Of a stretch of 64,000 nt of DNA, positions 10,438 to 22,157 are shown piece after piece (within the stretch, counting starts at the first letter, position 1; every line of letters begins with the position of its first letter). The position numbers and the translations under genes were made by a program. Under the pieces are notes generated by a model. That model saw nothing but the letters and a program-made list of their open reading frames with translations. It was not told the DNA's origin and searched no databases. Origin of the DNA: Pisolithus tinctorius (Eukaryota; Basidiomycota; Agaricomycetes; Boletales; Pisolithaceae). The stretch covers positions 4,960,001 to 5,024,000 of the forward strand of contig JANFAH010000001.1 of the NCBI GenBank assembly GCA_024663395.1, given 5' to 3'.

Positions 10438-12738
10438 TCATGAAGTTGCTTGGGAAGCAGCAATTTCTCGATCCATCGCGTCCTTTAAACTTACCGCTTG
10501 TGATTCTGTTTTCACTCGTATTCTGTAAGACGCTGGCGCTCCGTTCTCGTGACCCACGAACGCGACCGACGTTTTTGCCAAAGAGGGCTTGAGACCACTG
10601 AACAACCTAAAATTCTGTATGAAGTACGGTAAAAATGGTGTCTGACGCCTAACGCAAAAGAACACTGACAAGGAGAATTCTTCCGGTGTGACTGTTTCGC
10701 ATGAGGACACGCCGGGTGTTGTTTTCTTTGTGCTTTTTCAAACGAAGCATACCTACATACCAACCGTGAACGCATGACTTTAACCATGTCTGACCACCCT
10801 ACCTATGCCAAGGTCCTTCCATTCGTTCTTGTCATCTGTCTTGGTTAATTTAAAGATTTTGCATTTCACAACATGCACAGTCTCTTCGTCTTCTTCGCCT
10901 TCACCCTCCTCATCATGAGTGGCAGTAGTCAGCGACTTTGCAGGGTCATCTTCTGCAGGGGGAGTTTCTTCATTGGCCTCGGGCTGAGGGGTGGACTCTC
11001 CTGACTTTTCAGTAGGCGGAGGAGAAACGGCAGGTGAGCGTCTCAAAGAGTTCGTAGGTCCACCACTATCACCAGCTTTCGGCGCTAGTGCACCAAACCC
11101 GAAACCAACCGGATTTCCGATGCTTCCAGCAGGCTTACCGAAGCCAAATACGCTTGGTTTCTGCGGTGAAGCTCCAAACACACTGATGGGTTGTTCCGAC
11201 GAGAAAGCACCAGCAGTTGGCGAGCTGCTCGGGTTTCCGGAAAAGCTACCACCGAAGAGACTGGTAGCAAACGTCTTAGGAGGTTCCTTACTGGCATCTA
11301 CTTTGTCTCCGGTTTCAGTGATGTCACACCCCGTCGATGGTGTACACAGTGGTGGTTTGCCACCATCGACATTGCTCCCGAAGATCGAGGTCGAAGTGCC
11401 GAACGTTGTTGTGGTTTTAGCGCCAATATCAGATGTTGTGCTGGGTACTTTGGACGTAGCGAAAAATTTGGGAGCATCTGGGCTGGATTTGAAAGCAGAG
11501 AACGGTGATATCTCGGATGGATTTGTTGACGAGTCGAAAGGATTTTGTTTGGAGCTTAGGGAACCAGTCGTCCCGAAAGCGAAAAAAGATGGTTTCGATG
11601 TATTTGAATCGTCGGCTTTAGAAGTCCCAAAGGTAAAGGCCGACTTAGGAGGTTCGGAGGCTGATGATGAGGGTTGAGCTGAAGGGTCGTTTGCTTTTGG
11701 ACTGGGACCAAAAGACGGTGCCGTGGACGACGAGGTCGTAGGAAGTGAGAAAGAAAATGGACTAGCTTTTACAGCTGGTGTAACACTGAATCGGTTGTCG
11801 CTCGTTGAAGTCGAGGCAGTGGCTGGCAAGCCAGGAAAGGCCGATGGAGGCTTTGGCATTGCAAACTGGGAGACAGGAGCGGGAGTTTCTGTAGTTATTG
11901 CGGAGGGCCCGGGTGTGGATGATGAGGTAGTGGAATGCTTAGAACTGTTGTCAAACTCAGATTGCACTGTCATTCGGAGGTTCTTGTAAGACTCCAGAAG
12001 GCCGGTAACATCAGCAAAAGGATCTTGTTCGATAGCTTTGGAGATAGCGGAGAGAAATGATACGTTCAACCCCCTGAGTGACTTGTAATACTTCAACACA
12101 GTGGCGTCACCATTCACTCCTCCAGTGGAGTGTGTTGACTGCGTTGGTAATGTGCCATTGGGAGAGTCCGACGAGGTGCTAGACTGCGGTGGTTTAAGGG
12201 TAGAGTGAAAGTTGAATCCTGCCGCAGAAGAAGGTGCAGTTGGGGGAGTCGGGGCCGTCGGAGGTGGTTGCACTGTGAAGGTGAACGGGCTTGAAGGTGT
12301 GGAAGACCCGAAGCCGGCAAAACTTGCAAATTTTGGGAGAGTTGGGGCTTCCTGAAACATGCGTCTACGGCATTGTTACATGTAGCGTGAGGGCGCGCTG
12401 CTCACCTTGTCTGGACCTGCAGCAGCAGGAGTGGGCGCAGACCCAAAGCCATTGAAAGATGTGGCCTTTGCGGCTGCCCCCGCTAAGGACCGCTTAGGCA
12501 GAGCACGTATTCTGCGGTGGAGATAAGCACGGTGGTGAGGTGTGGGGCGTGGTACTCACTGCCTGGTTGCGAGAACTGATTCGTCCGCCTTCTGGAAACC
12601 CTGGGATACTTCCTGGTGGGGTGTGTGATGAGCACAAGACTTGCAGCATGCATGACGCGACAGAGGACGTACCTGAACGTCATCACCGCTGTCGCCGTCG
12701 TCGTCCTTGGTGAGCTGATTGTCAGCGACTCGCTTCAT
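10438..12738 (-). CDS. NUP2: Ran-binding nucleoporin (Nup2/Nup50 family)
   Basis: The protein begins MKRVADNQLTKDDDGDSGDD at 12738, the typical Nup2/Nup50 N-terminus that binds importin alpha. A long FG-type region follows with repeated FGxx/GFG units (FASFAGFG, SVFGFGKPAG, GFGFGALAPK) rich in Ser, Thr and Pro. A conserved central block reads LKYYKSLRGLNVSFLSAISK. The C-terminus is a Ran-binding domain: VHVVKCKIFKLTKTDDKNEW, DLGIGRVV, then after introns the strands containing LLNFRLFSGLKPSL and TSVAFVGHENGAPASYRIRV. It acts at the nuclear basket in recycling of import factors. The long exon spans 10780-12360. Its start lies 224 bases from the divergent Mga2-like gene. Confidence 0.87.
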
Positions 12739-12962
12739 GGTGGTCGGCTGGGCTTGCGTCCAAGTTCTCTGCAAGCGATGACACGACAAGATGGGCGATG
12801 GGAAATGATTGCCCGATTTGGATCCGCTGCGTCGTCCATTTGAAAATCCTCAGTACGGTCTCGCCGTGCCAATCACCGCCTTGACCGCCGCCATCCTCGT
12901 CCTCTCCCTCGTCCACCCGTGCTCGTCGCACCAGGTGTGTTTCCCCCTGCACCACGGTCGAA
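12739..12962. promoter_or_regulatory. Divergent intergenic promoter region, Nup2 / Mga2-like
   Basis: Only 224 bases separate the two start codons on opposite strands, so the promoters of both genes must lie here or overlap the 5' exons. The stretch is C-rich on the plus strand. No factor site was identified. Confidence 0.45.
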
Positions 12963-15900
12963 ATGGACTCGCGTTCCTCCTCTCCAAAGACACCAGATGT
13001 CGGGCCAGACGAGCCCCGCCATGTCACTATTCACAATGAGCCCCCGTCTTGGTGTCTTGCATTTCGCCCCTTACAGTCTAGATCTATTCCTGCCACCGCT
13101 CCTTGGGATGGCGAAGGAAATCGTGCCCCACTCGACAAGCACGACGACGAGCGGATTCTCGAGCTCAGCGATCTCATAGACGAGCACGCATACGACGAGT
13201 ACGCTTGCGCTCCTATGCCGCCGCATCACTTATCTCTAACATATCACCGTATTACATCACGATAGCTCCCCACCTGGCTCAGGGGTAGAACATTCTCCCT
13301 TGTTTTCGCACCCTCCTTCAGACCTCAACTGTTCAGAAACCACCGTGCCAACGGACAGCCTCTATCCGTCGTCACAGGCTTCGCCCCAACAGTCTGAGTA
13401 TCATTTGCCGTCCCACTCGCATCTCGTCTGCACTCCTATCGTTCCTCCGCCGGCCATGAGACCTCGCAAACGCGAATCGAATGCTGTCCCTCATCCTGTC
13501 GTTTGTCCCCCCAGAGAATCCTGTTATAAGTACGCCTCGTATTTCATATAAGTTATGACATCTAACCAGACGCCCGTCTTTCCAGTCTTTCCATATTAAC
13601 TCCAAATATTCCGAAGTCTGGAACCAAGTCTCGCGTCGAGACTCAGATTCGCGTCACCATCGACCTCGCCTTCCCAAACTCACCGTCTGGCGACCCCTGC
13701 CAGTACGACCGGGTCGGCTCATGGAAGTGGCTGAAATTGCCTCCGGGGACGTCCACCAAAAGAAGGACACGCAGAGAAGGCAAAATTGGTAATTATGCTC
13801 TTCACAGTCGTGCTGAATCGGTAGTTTACCTCTCATTCCAAAGATCCTTCCCCCATGGACATACTTCATCTCACCACATCTGTCACATGTGCCTCGTCTC
13901 CATATAACCAAGTCCTAAGCTGCGGCAGTTGCAGAAACAGAGAGGTAGGGTGCATCTTTACCAACGTTCGCATACTCGTTTAGACCTTCTTTGTCAGGCG
14001 AAGCGTGTTGCTCGTAAATTGGCCGCGCGTGTTAGGCCGACTCGTTCTGATTCTGACGGTGCTGGGAACAGCAACGAACGCTTGAAAGGCGTCAAGGAAG
14101 ATACCACAAGCATCATCCAATTCAACTGCCCGGAGATACTCGACTTCTCGAGTGGATCTGCAGTGCTTCCGGTACGGATAACATGTTACTGCAGACATCA
14201 TCGTGAAAAAGTGGGCTTTAACGTCCACTTCACCATGAGGGACCACTCTGGCCGGCTCGTTGGCACTGGAATCTCACCCCCAATCATGATCACTGACGAT
14301 CACAAATCTACCATGAAGTCAGGATCACGAGTGGGTGCTGTCGATGGGGAAGCACCGTGGTTCAACGCTGCATCAAACGGGACGCCTTCGGACCTCGGCA
14401 CGCCATCCAAACGAAGCGTTGGCAAGACGAAGAATATCAATAAGCGCGCTAAACCATACGACGCAGCAAGCCGCAGCAATAGCACGAGATTCTCACGGGA
14501 GGCCAGTATAGCCAGCTTGAGCTCTTCTGCGAACTCTCCCTCTGTCCCCCGTACGCGGTCACCGACTCCCTTACCACTTTCCCAGTCTTTGTCTCCTGGC
14601 CATAACCAAGGCACTCCGGCGACTGAGGTATCTTCCATTACAGTCGACGGCGAGTCTCTTGCTAGTAGTTTCGGTATTGCGGACGACCATATCAGTCCTC
14701 CTATTCTTGATAAAAGTCCCATAGAAGTGTTCCCTCTGACTGACGGAGTCCCAAATGGGCAGGCGACTCACTCAGTTGATACCGTGTCTTCCCCTATCCC
14801 ACCAGCCCCTCCACCGACACACTTTTTCCCTCCGCTTGTCCCTCCACAGCCCATGTCATTCCTGTTTTTTGACCCTACTTCACCGCAGACCCTGGCGTCA
14901 CTACCTGTGCCCAAAATCCATCGTCTGATTCCCTCTTCAGGACCGACGTATGGTGGCATTGAAGTAACAGTGCTCGGAGAGAACTTTCACCCAGCGGTGC
15001 AGCTTAACTGCGTTTTCGGTGATACTATGGCAAGCTCAACACAACGTTGGAGCGACAATACACTACTGTGCGTTCTTCCCCCTCGTGCCAGCCCCGGCGT
15101 AGTTGCTGTCTGGTTCGAAGGCATTGAGAAGACTAGGGAGGTCTCCCCACCCCCGCTCTTTACGTACACAGATGAGTCCGATCGAACGTTGTAAGTTTCT
15201 AGGATCCTGTTGTGCGATCATTTTTTTTGATGACTGCCACCACAGGATGGTTCTGGCTCTCCAAGTTGTAGGCTTGAAGATGACGGGCAAAGTCGAAGAC
15301 GCCAAAAATGTTGCGCTGCGTATCGTGGGCTCCACGGAAGACGTGTCCAGTATGAATTGCTCAAGCAACACGATGCAGGCCGGTTCCACGGCTTACGACA
15401 TTCGCCCACTTTTACTCGTTCACTCGGAAGACAGGAACAAGTTCGAGAATTCAATCATAGACTTGTTGTCGGTCGTCGATGTCGCCATACCAGGACAGGC
15501 AGAGATCTCTATGTCGTCAGCAATGTCTCATGCAACACTAGATGGTCAAACGCTTCTACATTTGGCGGCTTTCCTCGGTTTTGCAGCCCTCACCGAGTTC
15601 CTTATCGCCCATGCCATCGATCTCGATGCACGCGACCGCAATGGATACACGGCGCTGCATTTCTCTGCGCTATCGCGTTCCCAAAATTGTGCCGCCTTGC
15701 TCGTATCGGCCGGGGCCGACCTTGAAATAGTCAATGCCCTTGGGAAGACACCACAAGACATCTCTCCGACCGGATTCTTTAATGATGTTATTCAATGTGC
15801 CCAAAGCTCTGACAGCGACTCTGTAGCGTCACAATCTGAAGATGATGGAGAATCAAACTGGGCTGACGTGGAAACCGATGAGGAGCCTTCTCTCCCCATA

Positions 15901-16724
15901 AGGCGGAAACAGAGCGCTCTGTTTATACGCCAGCGTTCAAACCGTCGAAACACCGAGGATGTGTTACACGCTACTGAGACGACAGCAGCGCCTGTGGAAG
16001 ACGCCAAGATGAGGGATGAGAGCGCTGAGGACGAGAAACGGGCAGCCTCTTTCGTCAACCTCATCCAAAGGACTTTTATACCCAACATCCCTCAGATTCC
16101 ACTGCTGCACCTCCCGGAGATGCCTGCAGTACCTTGGGACGTGTTGCCACAAATTCCGATGGTGTTCCATGTTTTCGTGCCGATGCCTGGCTGGCCATCT
16201 TTCTTGAGCGAAAAGCGAGAAGGATCCGAGCCAGCAGATCTCTTCGATAAGGACGAAGAGGACACCGCGCGTCCGGTCGGTTACAGTGCAATACGTACAG
16301 CACAAGAGCTTCGAGCAACGTGGGAGAAGTGGGTCACAACGACCGCTGCACTCCGTCAACAACCAGTGGAAGAACCACCCCCTAAGTATACTCCCAGAGA
16401 ATCGCCGGAAGCGAGCTCGCTAGAACTGGCGCCGAACACGCCACCCGAGGCGAATTCTGAGCCGGATTCACGAGTTGGTACGACTCGGCCAGGTGGTACT
16501 GAACGTTCATCTCGTCGGCGGAGCTACGAGGTTGCACCGGTGGGAACGCAGGATGTCAATTCGTTCGGTTATGTACCCGCGAAGTCCCGCACCAAGCAAG
16601 CCAAGCAGAAACGTAGGTAGTTGTTTCTACGTATATCATCCCAACGTTGATATCACTCCTAGATGACCGAATGCTCGTTCTTTTTTGGCTTCCTATTCTA
16701 CTCAGTATGTGGTCTCACACTTAA
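12963..16724 (+). CDS. MGA2: Mga2/Spt23-type membrane-tethered transcription regulator
   Basis: Starts MDSRSSSPKTPDVGPDEPRH. In order there is an N-terminal DNA-binding-like region (SRVETQIRVTIDLAFPNSPS; AVLPVRITCYCRHHREKVGF; GISPPIMITDDHKS), a Ser/Pro linker, an IPT/TIG domain (PKIHRLIPSSGPTYGGIEVT at about 14910-15160), and ankyrin repeats (DGQTLLHLAAFLGFAALTEF and NGYTALHFSALSRSQNCAAL at about 15541-15765). A Pro-rich stretch follows near 16081-16200. The last short exon, after an intron from about 16611 to 16662, encodes DRMLVLFWLPILLSMWSHT, a single hydrophobic span ending at TAA 16722-16724. In yeast, Mga2 and Spt23 sit in the ER membrane through such a C-terminal span, sense lipid packing, and are cut by the proteasome to activate the OLE1 desaturase gene. 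Without the last exon the protein would look soluble. The join between 13265 and 13300 is approximate. Confidence 0.87.
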
Positions 16725-17080
16725 AGTGGACATTAAGCTGACTTTCGATTGCAGTGTCACTGCTTTGGGCCTTCCACAGCGGCATTTGCTTCGCTTTGCA
16801 AACGTTGAAGACGACGCTCTTTGTGAAGGCTAGTGGTCGCATGTGAACGCCCGTTGTCTCTCCCGCCAAGCTTCGTATCAGCTCGTTATTTATGGAGTCC
16901 AGAACAATACTGCATTTGTCGGACGCTAGATCACCGCCGTGATGTGCTGCATAACACATGATTATGGTAAATCCCACTGTTGTATCGTACTTAACAAGTA
17001 TATGACACTATGTCACCACTTTATTTACACGTGTACAATGACCGTTCGAATTAGTGGATAGATCGGAAGATTCACTGCCC
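16725..17080. other. Convergent intergenic region, no gene seen
   Basis: About 356 bases between the 3' ends of the Mga2-like (+) and RraA-like (-) genes. It contains short open frames on both strands but none with coding character. It is probably 3' untranslated sequence of both genes. Confidence 0.5.
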
Positions 17081-17870
17081 CTACTTCCCTCGGTACTTGA
17101 GGAAGGCAGCTTGAATCCCCTTTCCGGCTTTAATATCTTGCATGCACCTGGCATCTATTTCACGTCCGATGGTTGCTAGCTCTACGACTTGATCTACCAG
17201 AGATTGAGGAACACAAACAACACCGTCTTCATCTGCTACGATCCAATCCCCAGGCAGAACTTCTGTGGAGGGGAATGCACCGGAGCTTCCCTCGACTCCC
17301 TCTGGTGTGATGACCAGAGGGATGTCGATCGCTGAGGGCCGGACAAACGTCCCCTGGCCCAAGGTCGAGTGACCGCGAGCGAAAACAGGAAAACCCGCGG
17401 CACGATGCTCAGCGAGGTCCCTGCAGCGACCTGATATGACGACACCGACGGCCCCTCGGGCTTGTGCACCAGCGGTCATCAGGCCACCCCATACCGCATT
17501 TTTGGTGCCTATTTGGCGAAAAAGAACAAACCAGACTGCCGATGTTAGTATGCAGAACCGGAGCTAGAACGGCAAGAAAGCAAACTGAACCGGGAGGTGC
17601 GACTATGACTATGACAGACCCCGGGGTCACAGTGTCCACGAAATGAGCAGATAGTCTCGGAGACGTGTTGTCGTTCGCGGGGACCATCTTGACAGTGTAA
17701 GCCGGCGCGCAGATCTTTCCCGACTGCGTACTAGCGGGCGGCGTTGGGGAGAACATGGAGATATCTGGTATGTGTCCGCCGTGGGGGACGCCAAGTTTGA
17801 TGAGTGCATCAGATATCTCGCAAGAGGAGAAGTCTGAAAGAGTGACCGGCTGCGCGGCTGCGACCGACAT
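17081..17870 (-). CDS. RraA-like / 4-hydroxy-4-methyl-2-oxoglutarate aldolase family protein
   Basis: Two exons with an intron at about 17508-17595. Exon 1 starts MSVAAAQPVTLSDFSSCEIS and carries DALIKLGVPHGGHIPDI and VDTVTPGSVIVIVAPPG. Exon 2 carries GTKNAVWGGLMTAGAQARGA, VVISGRCRDLAEHRAAGFPV, PGDWIVADEDGVVCVPQSL and a C-terminal helix. The G-x-x-R-D motif (SGRCRD) and the D-x-D-G-V motif are the substrate and metal-binding signatures of the RraA/HMG-aldolase fold. Fungal members (yeast YER010C) are metal-dependent aldolases or oxaloacetate decarboxylases; the exact substrate cannot be read from sequence. An in-frame ATG at 17888 is an alternative start. Confidence 0.85.
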
Positions 17871-18046
17871 TGTAATAGGACAGACCACGATAGTTTCTAC
17901 TTACAGTAAAGCAGCTGCGAGTTTGTTCGTGGACTCCAGTACTTCTGTTAACTTAGGAGCACGCTGCCAATTTAGGAAACCACTTCACGCTCAGCCTCAC
18001 TGAGTTGACCGCAGCCCTCTCGGCCGCCCAGGCTGACCGGTAGCAA
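17871..18046. promoter_or_regulatory. Divergent intergenic region, RraA-like / VanZ-like
   Basis: About 176 bases between the two proposed start codons on opposite strands. It must contain or overlap both promoters. No specific motif was recognised. Confidence 0.4.
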
Positions 18047-19121
18047 CATGGGCAAGTATTTCAACAAGGCTCTCAAGGCTATCATGAAATCAAGGCGGGT
18101 ACGAATACCCAAGTATGATTGGCCCATACGTTTCCGACCGGTTCGTGTCCCACCTCCCAGGTCCCGGAGTAGGTGACCCTTTACTTACTGCTTCTCCTGA
18201 AGTGGTTCCTCCTGTTCACCTTCATCATCATGATTTTACTTGCAATCTTCGGATTCACTGACATTCCCCGTTCACTACCGTTTCGCGACAAACTCCTTCA
18301 CTTTGTCTGCTTCTGCCTTGCAACTGGAGTCTTCTACTTCATATTTGACGCAGAAGAGTGAGTTGAGTTTCCGTTTCGTTTCAACTCACAAGTGTAGTGA
18401 TGTATCCTGTGCTTACGTCGTCCCTTCAGGGATGCAAGACGCATCTGGTTTTGGCGTCATTCCGGCCTCATATTCACTGCAATCACCTGTTTCTTCTTCG
18501 GTGGCGTCATCAGTGAGGTCGTACAATCGCTGCTACCTGTACGTTTCTGCCAGTAATGTGGTCGAACCCACACATTCCTCACAGCAGTCCTTTGTCAGCA
18601 CAAACAATTTGACTTCGGTGACGTAGTGGTATGGTTGCGGTATTTCTTGCCATGAGGCATCTCGTTTACGTCTCCGAACAGGCGAACATATCAGGATCCT
18701 CCCTCGGTCTCTTTGTAGCCTATTATCTTGAAAGATACTATCGCACTCGTAGAGAGGTGAGACTATCAACTCCATGTCTTTGACGCATTCTACTCAGCAG
18801 GATTGTGCAAACCCAAAGATTGCCCGTTTATATCGTCCACTGGACACGGACGATCTCTCGGAGGATTTCTCTGATGACGAAACACCAATTGGATCACAAC
18901 TTCTCCCGCTATTCACTTCAAAGCTTGGTTCATCTAAATTCAATTCACAGGAATCTAGACGACTGGGAGATGTCTGGGACGAGCGGGAAGAGCTGTTTGG
19001 AATAGGGCACGATGATGGTGACTCTGACGGTGGAAGCGATGCTCCACCACTGCCTTCGCAAACTCCGCGTTATCCTCAACGCAGCCATATGCCCCCAAGC
19101 ACCACCATTACGGAGTCGTGA
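18047..19121 (+). CDS. VanZ-like domain membrane protein
   Basis: Membrane protein with several spans: LLLLLKWFLLFTFIIMILLA, the block FRDKLLHFVCFCLATGVFYF, then after an intron DARRIWFWRHSGLIFTAITC and FFFGGVISEVVQSLLP, then FDFGDVVANIAGSSLGLFVA and YYLERYYRTRRE. The tail, from about 18820, is cytosolic and acidic, including ARLYRPLDTDDLSEDFSDDE. The D-K-x-x-H-F and E-x-x-Q motifs are typical of VanZ-like domains, which in fungi have no assigned role. The 5' end is uncertain: the ATG at 18047 leads into a basic stretch (KYDWPIRFRPVRVPPPR), but the join to the first span near 18170 could not be resolved as a clean GT...AG intron. Confidence 0.72.
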
Positions 19122-19376
19122 TGGATACACTCTATGTCACGTACAGCATGTCTTTTTAATTATCAATTGGGAGCCCATTACACATCACCTGGCTGGGATT
19201 TCTGTTCGAATATAAACCGCACTGTGAGGACATCCGACACCTTACTAGTGACGATGAGAGTATGTTTGCAGCAAGACACTTGTCGTGACAGGGTCATTGC
19301 CATATACCCCCTCTCCAGTCTCTCGAAAGGTCATGTCAAGATAAGCATCACATGTGTGAGCCTATTGCAACAGCTT

Positions 19377-21643
19377 TCATAATCGATGGTTCGTGAAGCT
19401 ACTGACTTCTACCTGTAGAGCCTGAAGTTCTGCGTCTACCGCCCTCATCTCTTCCTGGCCTTTTGTTGCGAGTTCCTCTAGTCTCTGACATGCGGTTTCA
19501 GCGACGATGACCACGTTTTGGTCGATCGTATGTTGGAGGGATGCCTGATTTTCGCATAAGGTTCATGATAGAAAGTGGAGATTACTAACACGAACCTTCA
19601 AGTCGCGTTTGATTCCGTCGCTCACCCTTCCCAAGTCTTGTATCCATTTCCGCTTCGCCCGTTCCCACTTACCTACCGCCCATCTCAAACTACCGATAGC
19701 TATGATTGTACCGACACCAAGAGCTGATGCTATTTCAGCACCTTGCCCGAAGCTCAGAATATGGCTTCCAACCGCCAGCCACCAGCTGACACCGGCACCC
19801 CCAAAAACGCCAATGAAGGCTCCCGCTACGGCGCTCTGTGCTTCCCTGTGCAACCGCGAAGTAGAATACTTGGTAAGTTGGGCTCGGCGATCGCGGACAG
19901 GGGAAGTCAGCATAGCGGAAGTAAGCACATAGGAAGGAGTAGACGCAAGTTGCTGCAGCTGATTATGAAGCAAAGGCGAATGGAGGAAAGAATAAGGAGA
20001 CGGTGGCGCGAGGGTAGATAGCAGGTCAAAGGTAGACTTCCATAACTGGTCTTGGGCACAAGATAGACGACCAGTTTGAACGGTGAGCTAGAAACGTGAT
20101 AATTAGTTTGAGTCGCATGCCAGGCACGGGCATCATCTCACTTCATCTTCAAGTTCTCTACCCCACTCTAGTCGAATAGCCGCACTAACCATTGCTTCGA
20201 TCTCGTCTGCCATCCAAACCATATTCCAGAACGACAGCGACCCAAACATTGCCTTCATTCTCTTATTGTCTTGAGCCAACACTGATTCGGCATTGTGGGA
20301 TCCTCCTAGAACTTCGTTCCCGGCACGCTCCTTGACACTTGCCACCTGCGACCGCAACTTCGCTAGGCCTGCGAATACCTGGGACAGTCTTTCGGCTGTG
20401 CACGCAACGGATTCGCCACCAACATCAAGAGCGCTTTGTATTTGAATAAGGGCGGTTCGAGTACGGAGGCTCTCCAAAGGCACATCTGTGGATTTTCTCT
20501 CCCCGAGCAACTCGCCTACAGAGACCCCAAGTGAAGAAATACGTGAGCTGAGGGAAGCATTCTGGTAACGTTCAACGGCTAGTCCGAAATCTGAGTCCGT
20601 TTGTAAACTTGTGGTGGCATGCAGGGCTTGCACAGGGTCCAAGAAGAGAATGCGCCCGGGTTCACAGCCAAGGTCGAAGAGTTCCTTGGAAACCTGGCTT
20701 AGGCGATGCTCTGATGGTGCTACAGATGTGAAGACAAGGATTGTGTTGGGACGGTTGAGCAGATGTTTGGCTTTGCCAGCCAGAGTGGCGATCGGAACTA
20801 TCAAGGGATCGCACACTAATATCAGAACGTCACTGCTCCACAGCAGTTTCATCGTCTTGACATTTCCTTCCGATATCAAGTCCAAAGGTGGGAGCTCAAA
20901 TAGCTGGATGTCATGTGGATATTGCAAGAGCCACGTTGAGGGGCTGTTCAGCTTTCCGACTTCCGAATGATTCTCTAGAATAGTGGATTGACCGTATCTG
21001 GATTTTAAAAAATTAGGCGGGTTTTTACGAAAAGCAATGACTTCCGCTCACTCGACCATGATGACGTTAGGCCGATTTTCCCACCGATTCCGCAGAATAT
21101 CGCTGTACTTGGCATTGGAGAACGGATCGTCTAGAAGGGCAGTGACCAGGTCCTTAGAACCGGAAGATTCGCTAATTCCACAGACTGGACCATAGCGACA
21201 TTACGAGCTGGTGTGAAATTCGAGACCGCCGTGGGGGATCTAATGGGCTCACCACTAATGCGTGCTTTTGGCGATGCATCGGTCGAGCACGAACTGAGCT
21301 CTGCATTAGTACCCTCCAGAAGTTCGCACCAGAAAGCGGACGAGTTGAGTTGACCCCGACCTTCAATAACTGGGGACGCTCGAGGAAGGAAATAGATGGT
21401 TTTGTGTAGCAGCGCTAGTGTTCGGGAATGAGTGGCAGACATGTTATCTACCTTTGGCGGTATGGAGTGCCCGGTAGTGACATGATTCTTGGAGGGAACT
21501 TGAGAAACCAATCGGGATTTATGGTGTGGACGACACGCCCGCGAGTGGGACGGAGCTGTCCATCGGCCGTGTAAGCACGCAGCCTTCGTCGAGCCGGACA
21601 AACTTATCGTCGCCCAGCCGCAACGGACAGAACGTACCAGCAT
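19377..21643 (-). CDS. Mmc1-like mitochondrial dynamin-related protein
   Basis: The N-terminus (MLVRSVRCGWATISLSGSTK) is basic and Ser-rich like a mitochondrial presequence. The middle part has a degenerate GTPase-like layout: NRPNVIMVEYGQSTILENHS where a P-loop would be, DIQLFELPPLDLISEGNVKT in place of switch regions, and VLILVCDPL and NTILVFTSVAP as core strands, but no intact GKS/T or TKxD. A helical stalk follows (SALDVGGESVACTAERLSQV). The C-terminal part has a Gly/Ala-rich hydrophobic stretch (AVAGAFIGVFGGAGVSWWLA; ALGVGTIIAIGSLRWAVGKW) and ends with a coiled coil and TGA at 19377-19379. This fits the fungal Mmc1 family, GTPase-dead dynamin relatives linked to crista shape. The family name is from memory; the general class is more certain than the name. 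Confidence 0.58.
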
Positions 21644-22157
21644 AAGTTCACCTCGCCGCGACGTGGAGGTAATCTGAAGGTCAATTCAACGGGAAGGTGG
21701 ACCCGCGACTTAATGAATGCCAAATAAGGTATCTGTCACACTGTGACACGCCTCACAGTAGAAGTTCCGACCTGAACAAACGGAGCAGAGCAGGAGGGTT
21801 CAGGAAGGCTTACATGGCCGATGTTTAATAAGGGGTAACCGTGACCACTTCTACTACTTACATTACTAAAACATATTGCCATACCTCTGATATCTGGTTG
21901 CGAACCGTGATTGTGGCCTTATCATTGAGGCGACGTTCGGTCAACTTACACCCGTAGACATGTAACTATAGGTCCCTCGAGTGAGTCTTTTAATCATTTG
22001 AATACAGGTAGTTAGCAGGAGATCTATGCAGACACGACTCATTATAGATTGTACATCTTTACACCGAAAATACATCATGAAATTCTATTTGGATGGGATT
22101 TCCCAAATCCTTGTCGTAGAATTGTGGAGGACCCTAACATACGAGGTGTTGACCTCC
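21644..22157. other. Intergenic region, no gene seen
   Basis: About 514 bases, A/T-richer than the flanks, between the start of the Mmc1-like gene and the 3' end of the GCL gene, both on the minus strand. All frames carry stops and no structured element is evident. It probably holds the promoter of the Mmc1-like gene and the 3' UTR of GCL. Confidence 0.5.

Noticed and set aside
10991..11677. A 228-codon open frame on the plus strand over the nucleoporin gene.
   Set aside because: It is the antisense shadow of the low-complexity FG region; the minus-strand reading has family motifs and a Ran-binding domain.
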